Shown one piece after another: positions 20,948-31,652 of a stretch of DNA of 64,000 bases; within the stretch, counting starts at the first letter, position 1; every line of letters starts with the position of its first letter. The DNA lies in the NCBI RefSeq assembly GCF_000005505.3, contig NC_016132.3, positions 24,852,501 to 24,916,500 of the forward strand, in the 5' to 3' direction. Under the pieces are notes generated by a model. That model ran no database searches and was not told the DNA's origin. It was given only the letters and a program-made list of their open reading frames with translations. This stretch comes from Brachypodium distachyon. Its lineage: Eukaryota; Streptophyta; Magnoliopsida; Poales; Poaceae. The position numbers were made by a program, and so were the translations under genes.

Positions 20948-21899
20948 GTTGGTTCGCTTGCGGGGTCAGAGGCCGGCGGGACGTTTTGTAATTGCATGAT
21001 TTCTCGTGCCAGGCTGCGTGAAAGCGTTGGTTTCGGCTGCATCTACGAAGTAAGAGGCAGCAATATGTAAAAAATAGAGTCGCGCTCGCACTTAATTTGC
21101 TGCGAGAGGAGAAAATATTACGACTTGTATTCCTTCAGTCTTATAAATCTTGTCGTTGTTTTAATACAATTTGAACTAAAACGGTGACAAGAATTATGGG
21201 ACAGAAGGAGTAACATTTAACACATGGCAAAAGCGAGTGGATTTTCTACACCTGTCCGCACGACACCCACTGTCCTATCCGTCCATCGTGCATCCAGATC
21301 CGCGCCACATCAATAACATATAAATATCTCTCCCCGAACCTCTAGCGGGTCTCCTCCTTTCCCCGGCGGCGGCGGCACGTGAGGCAGGCATGTCTCCTCA
21401 CTTCCCCCCGGTGGCAACGGCGTACCAGAAAAATATCCTCCCTTCTCTCGGTGGCGGCGGCACAACAGGCAATATGCAGCGGGGCATGGCAGCCCACAGC
21501 GGCCTCCTCTGATACATGGCTGATACATGGTGTCATTGGCGGCTCCATATGGCTGCTAGCTCCGTGTGGAGGCGGCGCGTCAAAATCCATGCGATCGATT
21601 CCAGGTGATCGAGGTGGCGGCGTGATAAAGGTATGGCCACGACAGCTTGTGACGCGGTATCTCTCCGTGACGTTCTGCACAGATCTCCAGCGCGTGCGAG
21701 GGGTGGAGATGGGAGGCGCATCACGAAATGGTGTAGATTTATCTTTCCGCTGGCAAAAGTGTGCAGAATTAACTCAACGATGTCCTCGGTTAACGATCTA
21801 TCTTCATGGTTAGTTTTGTCTCCAAGATATCTTTGAAACAAAATCTCATGTTGGTAAGTTAAGATAACTTTTTTCTTCTTCTTAAAAGTTACCACCTAA
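20948..21899. other. intergenic
   Basis: 3' flank of the ATL gene, a small Stowaway-like element (21128-21212) and GC-mixed sequence at 21300-21800 with short frames on both strands but no domain. No gene is supported. Confidence 0.4.
21128..21212. mobile_element. 85-bp Stowaway-like MITE
   Basis: TATTCCTTCAGTC..TTGTCGTTGTTTTA on the left pairs with TAAAACGGTGACAAG..GGACAGAAGGAGTA on the right. TA ends, same family as 8672-8754. Confidence 0.65.
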
Positions 21900-22720
21900 T
21901 GATATATCTATTATAATATAATAAAATCCTTACATGGGCCGGGCCATAATTCTACGTGGCGACGACCAAGTCAACAAACTTCAAAGATCGATCAATTTGC
22001 CAACAAGGCATAGTCATGCCAACTAGACGCCGATCAAAAGAGTCAACGAGTCAAGCCTCTCATGCCGTGGTCAAAGGGGGAAGAGGAGCTTGAGTAGGGG
22101 CAAGAAAAGTGTAAGGATGAGGCTTTTGGTCCATGGTCAACCACTATTTTTCCCACTTGGTGCACACAAAAGTTATGAACCAAAAAGCACTTTTTACTAC
22201 TTTGCTCTCATTTTTCGCTCCCCCTCAAGGATAATCATGATCATTTGTCATGGACCCCTAGGCTATAAATACCCCTCTCCATGAGGCATGTATCATTCAC
22301 TCTCAAGTTGAATAAGATCAAAGGGGGTAAGGCTAGAGTAACCTAAGGAACCCACTCTCGAGTGCTTGGGTCGAGCCTAGTCTCGACTCGACCTCGGAGA
22401 CGAACCTTAGGAAGCCTAGTTTTGAGGTTTCAGGTCGTCTAGTATGGCCTCGACTCGAAGTAGATGGATCGGGTTAGAGTCTCAAGGGTATCCTAACCTT
22501 GCTACTTGGGAAGACAAGTTCGGCCCAAGTCCGAGGCGGCCCCGAGAGATCTCTTGCCATAGGTGACTTGGGAAGACGAGTTCGGCCCAAGCACTTGGAT
22601 AACGACCCCCTCGAAGCCTCTCCTAACATAGGACCAAGTCGTCCCGCAGGGTTGATCGTACCTTTAAAAAAACATCGACGTGTCAACTTGTCCAAGTGTA
22701 CGGCGACCTTCGCTATAATG
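21900..22720 (+). mobile_element. probable LTR relic (gypsy-like promoter/U5 text)
   Basis: A TATA box, GGCTATAAATACCCC (about 22260), is followed about 60 bp later by repeated CTCGACTCGA-rich text and an internal 26-bp repeat beginning ACTTGGGAAGAC (22504-22529 and 22566-22591, one mismatch). This layout resembles grass gypsy LTRs, and a related TATAAATACCCCC is found reversed near 53410. No TG..CA ends or target duplication were identified, so the limits are approximate. Confidence 0.4.
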
Positions 22721-23070
22721 CTGGCGTACACGCGCTACATACTATTCTCGCACTTGTGCCATCGAGCATTGGCACCCTTTACTCTTGTTGCTTTCTAGAA
22801 CAACAACAATATCAACTTGTCACCGTGTTAGTAAAGAATTGTCACGTGGTAACTTCATACAAAATAGAATGGCGATTTCATGCGTAAAAGTAAATCCGAT
22901 AATATAGGAAGTTACCGTCGTATTAGTAATAAGTTACCACGTGCTAACTTCTTTCAAATTAGAAATAAAAATTATGCATTATCGCCGGGTAATAAGAGGC
23001 CTATTGTTTCGTGGAACATATCTGAGTCGGATCTAGTTTTAAAGCACTCGTCGACATGAAGCCAATAGTG

Positions 23071-26000
23071 TTTTTTTCTAGAATATACCTCGACGAGTAT
23101 ATCATGCATTAAAGAAGAAGGCCGCGACGCGGCAATTACAAAGATACAATTACAACTACTCACGCAAGATCCACCGAACATCCACTATACCAAAATCGGA
23201 AAAAAGAAGAGACCCATCGAACAATCCCGCGCGTCACCAAGCATCCCCCTCACGACCGATCTCCCTAATGATGTGAGTAACACTTGGCGTCACCCCATCA
23301 AAGACCACCGCGTTCCTATGTTTCCAAATACACCAGTAGACAAGGTTAACGGCAGTATGCAGGTTCCTCCGGTCCTTCCTAGCCACAACAACCCGACCCG
23401 GCCACCAAGTCTCCAAACGGTCGAGCACGCCAGGTAACCAATCCTGCCTCTGCCAACGCCCAAGAACAATGAGCCACACCTGCCAGGCGACCACACACCC
23501 CAAAAGGAGGTGATTGATGTTCTCCTCCACCTGATCGCACAAAGGACAACAAGGAGGGTGAGGCATCTTGCGACGACGAAGACGGTCCACTGCCCAACAA
23601 CGCTCCTTAAGCGCAAGCCAGAGAAAGAATTTGCATCTACTCGGAGCCCTAAAGCCCCACACCTCAGCGGCTCCTGGCATGCAAGTGCGCCCCCCAAAAA
23701 AGGCCGCATACGACGATGCCGTTGAATACATACCGCTCCCTTCCCACTTCCAACGAAGCACATCGTCCTCGTCCGAAAGGGCCCAACCCTCGACGATGTC
23801 CCAAATGAGCAGGAACTCGTCAATGGCCAAGGAAGACAAATCCGGTTTGACCCACTTGACCCAAGCCCGGTCAACCAAAGCCTCTGCAACAAAGATTTGC
23901 CGACCCCGTCCAGCGACCTTCATGAAGAGGTTTGGCGCTAGGTCACACGGGGCCACACCATCCATCCACGCATTCGTCCAGAATCTCACGCGCCGACCAT
24001 TCCCCACAATGATGGAGGTGGCCGCCTTGCACAGCTCACGGGAGGCAGGAGGGATCTGAAGATCGAACTCCGCCCACGGCCTAGATGACTCCGTTTGTTG
24101 AAGCCAGCCCCACCTAGCTTGCAACGCCACATTGAGTACCCTGAGACCGCTTGCCATGAGACAAGATAATGGCCACCGCGGACCTCCTTCCTCCCCTTCC
24201 ACAGAAATCCACGGCAAAGCTTTTCAATAGTTGAAACAGTCTTCACCGGGAGATCAAGCGACATCATCGCATAGATCGGCATGGCAGAAAGTGTATACCG
24301 AACCATCGTTAGCCACCCACCTGAGGATAGCATGGGCGCAGGCCACATTTGGAGCCATCTCTCAACCTTCTCCACAATCGGCGGAAGCTTCCCAGCCGAA
24401 GGTTTCGGCAAACCAAGCGGCAAGCCAAGGTAGGTGCACGGAAATGGACAAACCACACAACCAAGAGCACGGTGGACAAGCCCAATCTGCTCCTCCATAC
24501 ATCGGATAGGGTGAGCCAAGGTCTTGAGGAAGTTAACCCTCAATCCTGAGGCCACCGCGAAGTCCTTTCGACCGGTTGCATAACCACGACGGCGTCATCC
24601 GCGAAAAAGGACGCCCTTTGCGATAGACCACGCGAGGCCAACCGGCCAAATAACCTGGCCTCCTCCGCCTTCCGAAGGAGCGAATTAAGAACATCCATAG
24701 CGAGGATAAAAAGAAAGGGGGACAACGGGTCACCCTGCCTCAGCCCACGTTGATTCAAGATGGTCTCCCCCGGGATGCCATTAACAAGAATCCGGGTGGA
24801 GGCGGAACCCAACAGAGCTCCAATCCATCCCAACCACTTATCGCCGAAACCTAGCCATCTCAACGTGTCGAAGAGGAACGACCAGTGCAGAGAGTCAAAA
24901 GCATTGGCAATATCCAACTTGAGCAAGACCGTCGGGCGTCTGAGACTGAACAATCTCCTTGCCGAGCCCTGAACAAGCATGAAATTATCATGCAAGCAGC
25001 GGCCCCTGATGAAGGCCCCCTGGTGCGGGCCCACCAACCTTGGCAGCTTCGGGCCCAACCGCTTAGCCAAAGCCTTCGAGAACAACCGGCCCACTGCGTG
25101 AATCAGGCTTATGGGCCTAAAATCCCCAATAGAAGCCGCTCCCTGCCTTTTTGGCAGAAGGCAAATGTACGCTTGGTTCACAGCCTCCAAACCACGACAA
25201 TCCAACTGGGAAAATGCCCGAAAGCAATCCACTATGTCATTTTTGATGACATTCCAACACGAAGTGAAAAAACGTCCCGTGAATCCATCAGGGCCAGGAC
25301 ATTTATCAGGCGGCAACTCCTGGATCACGGACCAAATCTCATCCTCGGAGAAATCCGCCTCCAAGCCCAACGGGCCGGGCCTCTCACCACCTATGTAGTT
25401 CAGGTTAAGACCATAAGTCCTATCCACCCCTGAATCCAGCAGCGCCAAGAAAAATGAGTCAGCCACACCGGCCATCTCATCATGCCCAGACGTTCGCACA
25501 CCATCCACCTCGAGCGCCGCTATGAAGTTTTTCTGCTTGCGGTTACTCGCACTCAAGTGGAAGAACCTAGTATTGGCGTCACCCTCCTTCAACCACAGCA
25601 AGCGAGATCTCTGTCCGCTCAAGCGAAGACAGTCCCAACAGCTTGTGCTTCAACATCGACCGTAACCGGCGCTCATCAGTCGAAAGGCGACGCCCCTCCA
25701 TGGCCACATCCAAACGAAGGATCACCTCCGTGGTGACCAGAATCTGCAACTTCACATTGCCAATAAACTTATCACTCCAACTTTTGAGACGCCGAGCGGT
25801 GAACCGTAAGCGAGCCGCCACTTGCAGGAAGGGGTTGACAACCCGGTCAAAGTCTCCAACCCACGCCGCCTCAACCACCGGGAAAAACCCCGGCGCCTTC
25901 AGCCAGAAAGCCTCAAAGTGAAATCGCCTACCAATCCGGAGATCAGCTGCCAGATCCAACAACAGAGGACAGTGATCGGAGACCGCAGTGCTCAAAGCAG

Positions 26001-26707
26001 AGAGGAGGTAAGCATTTGGGAGCATCGCCTCCCAATCCAGAGTGGAGAAGACACGATCAATCCTCTCGAGCGTAGAGTCCAACCTCTGATTAGACCAAGT
26101 GAACCGCCGATCCGCAAGGTAAAGCTCCTTCAACTCCAAATCCGCAAGCAACCTCCGAAAACGGCACATCATACGACGGTGCACCCGAGAGTTGCTTTTA
26201 TCCTCCGAGTTAACGATAAGGTTAAAGTCACCGGCCACCAACCACAGCCCCGCATGCAAGTCGCGAACATCCCTCAATTCCAGAAGGAAGTTCAGTTTAT
26301 CCACCTCACGATGCGGCCCATACACACCCGTCAACCACCAGCAACCGTCAGGAGAGTTAGCCTGAGCGGTGAGAGTATGATCAGTGTAATGTGGGTGAGA
26401 CAACACCATTTTACATAACTCGCCTTCCACGCGAGAATAATACCCCCACAAGTGCCCGTCGCTGGCAAGAAAAAGAAATTGCCAGCAAAAGCCTGGCCCA
26501 GACACTGAGCGGCAAGATCGGCCGTGACCACCTGCAATTTAGACTCCTACAAACAAACCACAAAGGCCCCCGAACTGACCACGACTTGATAAACAGCAGT
26601 ACGCTTGGCCAAAGAGTTAAGCCCACGCGTATTCCACACCAGAATTTTCGGGTTAGACGACGATGGTATTGTTGAAGACAGATTGTTGAAAACAGATTGT
26701 TGAATCG
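23071..26707 (-). mobile_element. 5'-truncated L1-type LINE (LINE 1)
   Basis: A minus-strand non-LTR retrotransposon. It has an 18-bp target duplication, GACATGAAGCCAATAGTG, at 23053-23070 and 26708-26725. Next to the left copy is a 7-base poly-T, the complement of the element's poly-A tail. Coding order on the minus strand is endonuclease, reverse transcriptase, zinc-binding RT C-terminus. ORF1 is missing, so reverse transcription stopped within or near the start of ORF2. The 5' junction carries short repeated copies of flanking sequence (see findings). It sits in older LTR-like repeat sequence. Confidence 0.9.
23234..26648 (-). pseudogene. LINE 1 ORF2: endonuclease-reverse transcriptase, broken
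   Basis: The AP-endonuclease domain begins near 26648 (VWNTRGLN), is stopped by TAG at about 26541 where a Gln of QESKL is expected, resumes, and shifts frame near 26400. The endonuclease continues with GDFNLI, DRRFTWSN and SDHCPLLLD (26505-25579). RT in the next frame (25622-24540) has PGPDGFTGRFF, LLKLDIANAFD, GLRQGDPLSPFLF and the catalytic FADD at 24605-24594. It is followed after another frameshift by the thumb region (24555-23986) and a zinc-binding RT domain with CPLCDQVEENINHLLLGC (24217-23234). At least three frame changes and one stop make it inactive. Confidence 0.9.
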
Positions 26708-26725
26708 GACATGAAGCCAATAGTG

Positions 26726-27393
26726 AAAACAGATTGTTGAATCAGACAAACAATTTGAGATACATGTTGGTGTTTTGTACCGACAATATATGATTCGAGG
26801 TAGCACACGATTAAAGATCACTGATGGTAGCACCTAAAACAGAGATTTATATAGGTTCGGGCACTCGATATGAGGTAATACCGTACTCATGTTTGAGCTA
26901 GTTGATATTGATCTGGCGTTGGAGGGTACTCGAGCAACTCGAGGATGGTGTCCATCGAGGTTGTTCGGATCTGTGAGCACAAAGGTGGATTGTTGAGATT
27001 TATTTTTCCCTATCGATATCCTAGATTCGAGGAGAGGATTGGGGAAGAAATCTCCGGTGCTCGGGGTGTTTTCCTCACCCGACTTATATATTCTGATCCA
27101 GGTGATGGTTACAGCCGTGCGAGCGGTTACAACTTGCAAGGAGAGATTTCTTAGGGTATAGTCCTTTAGCCCAAGAAATCTCTCCTTACAAGTTGTAAGG
27201 ACAAGCGTGACATCGACAAGTTCATTGACCTGGGAGGTTGGTGGTCCTGTCTACGGAGCCTTCTCCGTCTCCATCTCCGTCGCACCGCCTCGGTCCGTCT
27301 CCACCCGTCCGGCACCAGCCGTCTCAATCACCACTTGGCGCCTCACCCGGTCTTGGAGACAACGAACCCGCTCCTTGAGACTAGGCACCGGCA
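26726..27393 (+). other. LTR-like repeat relic with hairpin
   Basis: Text such as TTTATATAGGTTCGGGCACTCG (about 26840) and TAATACCGTACTC is characteristic of LTR-type repeats of grasses. A 24-bp inverted repeat lies near its right side. No intact ends were found. LINE 1 inserted into this older repeat. Confidence 0.35.
27129..27196. repeat. 24-bp inverted repeat, 20-nt loop
   Basis: The left arm ACAACTTGCAAGGAGAGATT.. (27129-27152) and right arm (27173-27196) pair at 23 of 24 positions around a 20-base loop, so a transcript would fold into a strong stem. It could be the join of two short inverted fragments. Confidence 0.85.
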
Positions 27394-28577
27394 TTGGACT
27401 GCAGCGACCACAATGCAGAACTAGATCTTTTGTCACCATCCAGTCCCCAAGCCTCGAAGCCAGCCATACCCCGACCCGTCCCTCGGAGACCCGCAGCAAC
27501 GGCCTCGATGGAGCGCCTTCCAAGTGCCCAATCTGGCATGCAGGCCCCCAATAAAGCGGATAATTCTGATTTCCTGAGACGCAGGGGTATGAAGAGGGGG
27601 AGAGGTGGCAAGGCAAGCAAGGACTCCTCCAAGGCGAAAGAGTCGTCATCAACGGGCAGGAAAGTGCCGAACGTGAAACCGATCCAAGGGAATTGGGAAG
27701 AGCGACCAGACATTCTGAAGATGGCTAAGCACCCAGTAGCTGGAGATCGATTGCCTAACGGATCTAATTTCATCCTAAGGCGATTCTCCAAGATTTTGTT
27801 GTTCCACCCTGGAGAACCGCTGGTGCTCGAGGAAGACCTGTATGGCCTGCCACAGTAGATGCAAGAGCTACATGAATTCTATGTGAATATAGCATCACGT
27901 GGTACCAACCTAACAGATCTATAAATTAGGGTTAACATGCAGGCCAAAGTATTTTGGCTTCTTTGACTCCAATGCGGGGGCCATCCAGGAGAAGGAAGAC
28001 ATTCGCTTCGGCGTTGACTTGCTTGACTTGCTTCACCTCTTCAATTGCCAGTGCCCTGACAACACCATATTAAGATTGTGGTGTATATTCTACACGAGGG
28101 AGGCCTAGAGACTGAAGGAATTTGGCACGGCCATCGCCGAACCCCTTCTATTCAACGTCACTTTGCTTGGTCCAGACCCATTGTTGGACGAAAGTAGAAG
28201 GTTGGCGATAGAATACCTCACCCAATTCATGCGGAAGCACAAAAACTGTCGTTACATATTGCGATTTTACCATCTGCAGTAAATTGTTTTCAATTCACGT
28301 GAATACATACCTCTATTTCCGTCAGGAGACTTACTTGTTATAGTTTTTGGCTCATAAAGTGTGTGTGCCTTTTGTGAAACAGCGGGCATTGTGTGACAAT
28401 CGCCATCTGCCTCGATCTTCAGTCCGTAAAATATTTTGATCCAGTCCAACGCATTGATGAACCACAGCGCGACTGGATGCTGATCAAATACGTCATCGAG
28501 ACAGCCTGTCACGACGCTGTGAAATTTTGCGGGTTGCATTGTTTCAGCTGCAAGAGCCAGGCTAAGCTCCAACACGA
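27394..28577 (+). pseudogene. Ulp1/C48-like peptidase-domain gene, left part
   Basis: An open frame from 27394 (basic, Lys/Ser-rich, then HPGEPLVLEEDLYGLPQ) is stopped by TAG at 27856-27858, then reads on as MQELHEFYVNIASRG. After a probable intron ending ATGCAG at about 27940 come PKYFGFFDSNAG, FGVDLLDLLHLFNCQCPDNT, an internal TAG, and EYLTQFMRKHKNCRYILRFY. A second GT-AG intron (about 28279-28382) leads to GHCVTIAICLDLQSVKYFDP, whose His and Asp fit the Ulp1 protease (peptidase C48) pattern H-x(n)-D. This arrangement is common in CACTA-associated Ulp1-like genes. The frame is cut after KLQHD by LINE 2 and continues at 35408. Confidence 0.6.
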
Positions 28578-28656
28578 TCACAAGTTGCTCGCCCAAACCC
28601 CCGAGAGCTCTCTGGCTATGGCGGCTCCTTGACCTAGCCCACCGCCTTTCCCTCCG

Positions 28657-31545
28657 GTGAGTTGCTCTCCCTCCTCTCCTCCTTCCTTGGTGTTTCCATG
28701 GCGGTCTGGCAGCTCTCTCCCTCGGCTTGGATTTTTCGCCCAGGCTCTCCTTTCGGCAAAAGGTCAGGCATCATTTTGGCTCCACGGTTCATCCTCTAGG
28801 CAAGTCCAACCATTTTCTTTTGGTGGTATCCTTCGGGCGAGCACGTTTCCGTATTGATGAGGACTCAGTTAGTTTAGCCCTTGAAGCGTGCATTGGTGGC
28901 CTGTGTGATGATTTATCTGTCCAGCTCTTGCATGATCGTGTGTTGTTATTTTCAGTGGCCTCCAAGTTTGTGGTTTTTTTTTGTTTATGCTCTCAGACAC
29001 TACTCTTGCCCTCAGTTTAAATGCTATTTTCATATTTGGGGTGGTGAGGGTCCTAATTGGTCTGCGGAGTTCAGGCATTGGTACCGTGAGTCTGATCAAG
29101 AATGGGTTCTTGTTAGCCCTACCAAGAAGCTCACCTTTGAAAGCTCTTCAGGGTCCGCGTCCACGCCCGATCCTGAAGCTTGGCCATTCTGCTGTTTGTA
29201 AGAAGCTCACCTTTGGTACGGTTCTTGCTTATGAAGCATGTAAAGGCTACAGGTATGCTCTCTCTGATTAGGAACGGGAATATTTCAGTGATGCAGGTTA
29301 CCCTGTCTCGCCGCCGGCAACCTCTCAGCCGTCACCGGCGGTGGCTTTTCGTTTTGGCAGTTTCGACCCTATCATGGCAAGTTCGGGGCCGGCCCACAAT
29401 CCGCGTGCTCGAAATCAGGGCTCATTTCAGGGAGGTGATCCTCGGTGCCAGGTTTCTTGCCATACCCAAGCTCCTTTCCTTGCAGAGCAACCGGGCTTTC
29501 CAATTTCGGAGGAGAATCAATCGGCGGTTGATCCGCCTATGGATCAATGGGATCCTGATGGGCTTGCGGATGTGGTGGATGATATCGTGGCTCGTATCTG
29601 GGATTGCCAACATTGCCTGCATATGGGCCACAGTCAGGAATTTTTTCGTCGGCCTATTCGCTGCAAGAGGTGTTTTAAGAATGGACATATTGCAAAATTT
29701 TGCAACTCTGTTTCCTCCCCTGTCCTAAAGTGGGTCCCTAAAAGGCCCGACGGTTCGCCTGCCTTGGCTACAGTTGCCCCTCCCACCTCGAGCTCACCGG
29801 CTTTGCCACCTGTGGTTCCTCCCGCCATCCCCAATGAAGCCATGGCGGTCTTCCACCTGGATCCACTCGATTTCCTGCCGTCCGGGCATGAGATCATTGA
29901 CGGGGGTGCTACTCGCCTTCCTCGCTCTTTCGTCACGCCATTGCAGCCCCTGGTCCGTCAGCATGAATCTTTTCTGCTGGCCATTGTCGAGCCGCCGCTG
30001 CCGGCAGACGAGGTACCTATCCACCGACACATGGTAGAGCACTTCATCATCCATCAGCTTCATCGTCAGGTGCATGAGTCCCAAGTCTCCTGCCTTGGTG
30101 TCGGTATGTATAGGGTTGGGTCTGTTGTTACTCGCGATGCTTTGGTTCAGCGCCCGCCTGAGGAATATGCTGTTGGTTTCTTTGTTCGTTTTATCCGCCA
30201 TGATACGGGGCCCAACTTTCGCGTAGTGCTTGGTACTAGAACTGGTTGGCTGATGTTTGTTGGGGTTCCTTTAGATTTCCGTAATACTCCTTGTATTTCT
30301 GAAGCTGTCAATACTTTTGGTGAGTTCCTTTATTGGCAAGAACAAGATCCTATGAAGGCTCGGGTTCTAGTCCGAGCCACCTTTCCCTCGCCGGCATTAG
30401 TCCCTCGCGATGTGGTTTTCAGGAAGTTTACTGAATTTGGGGGTGTTCGCATGTCGTAGACTGCTGCTGTTTACATTCTTTTTGCTGAATTTGCTGAACC
30501 ATTACCTGAGGATGAAGATCCTATGCCGGTGGATGGTAACCCCCACCCCTGCCGGGGATTCCAGTGCCTGATGCTGGTGGGTTTGTGCTTCCTGAGTTCC
30601 CTGAAATCGGTTGGAATGATGTGCAACATCCGGTGCAACATGATGGTCCTCATGCTGGAACAGACCACTTGGGTGATGTTGAACACCATGCTAGCCCTTA
30701 GGAGCCTGTAGAGATACTGATTTCCATGTCAGGTGATTCAACGCTTTCGATTGCTCCCCCAGGCCCTTCGATCTCTGTCAGCTCCGATTCTCCAGATAGG
30801 CGTTGCTGTTCAGCTGGTGGAGTATCCCTGTCGTGCTCTTGTTCCTTTTATGCCACTGCAGGCGCCTATGTTGGGGGCTGGCCTCAAGCTTCCTTTGGGA
30901 CCTGCACTGCCACCTAAGATGATTTGGCAGTGTACTTTTGCCAGCGTTCTACCTGAGCTCCTCTCTAACTCTGTCCCTGCCAGCCTCAGATTGCCTCTGC
31001 CTCCAGTGACTATGAAACGGAATTGGTGTTTGGCTTTTGATGATGTTGCAGTTCAGGTGTGTGTGGTTTGGCTGGAGGTGCAACCTGTGGAGATGTCTGG
31101 TCGTCGTATGATCTCCCCCAGGAGGATTGCTCACTCTCTTTTCACTGAGGAGGAGGTGCCGGTGCCTTCTGAGCCTCCTGTTTTTACTGCTTCTCCTGTG
31201 GTTTCTCCTGTCAGACGCAAGAAAACTCACAAGCCCAGTACTCCAGTTGTTGATTCTGGTCTGAGACGTCTCACTCGTCTTTGTGCTCAACGTGCAGGTT
31301 TCCATGTCCCAGTGATACAAGATATCAAGCCTACTCCCTGCAAACGTGCTCGTAGTGCCCCTCTACCTGATGATGGTTTTGGTCAAGGCAATACTGGTGC
31401 TGACAAGATGACGTCGGCGCCTATCCCCATCTCAGTGCTTCAACAAATTGGGGATGTGTTGGGAATTGAGAGCTCTCTGGTGACCAAGGACAAGCTTATG
31501 GCTGCTCCTACTACTGATCCCTCTGCTAGTTTCTCCAATATGTAG
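28657..31545 (+). pseudogene. LINE 2 ORF1 (nucleic-acid-binding, CCHC), broken
   Basis: The N-terminal part reads SFGRARFRIDEDSVSLALEA and, after a frameshift, FKCYFHIWGGEGPNW, the conserved block of grass LINE ORF1 proteins (DUF4283-like). The middle open frame (29341-30459) carries a degenerate knuckle (CQHCLHMGH, fourth ligand lost) followed by an intact CKRCFKNGHIAKFC (C-x2-C-x4-H-x4-C). A further frame (30733-31545) is basic and Pro-rich. ORF1 proteins bind LINE RNA and act as chaperones during target-primed reverse transcription. At least three frame changes or stops disable it. Confidence 0.7.
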
Positions 31546-31652
31546 TCTGTTTAGTTGGTTGGTCAGGTTAAGCGTCCTTTTGGTCAGATTAGGGAAGGTC
31601 CTTTTGTGCTACAGTTTTTTAATGTGTCAGTCTTTACTGTTAGCTTCTCTGT

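Noticed and set aside
24885..25433. 182-residue plus-strand frame
   Set aside because: Antisense to the LINE 1 reverse transcriptase, which shows clear RT motifs on the minus strand.
27381..27791. 136-residue minus-strand frame
   Set aside because: The plus-strand frame at the same place continues into Ulp1-like domain text, so the minus frame is taken as a shadow.
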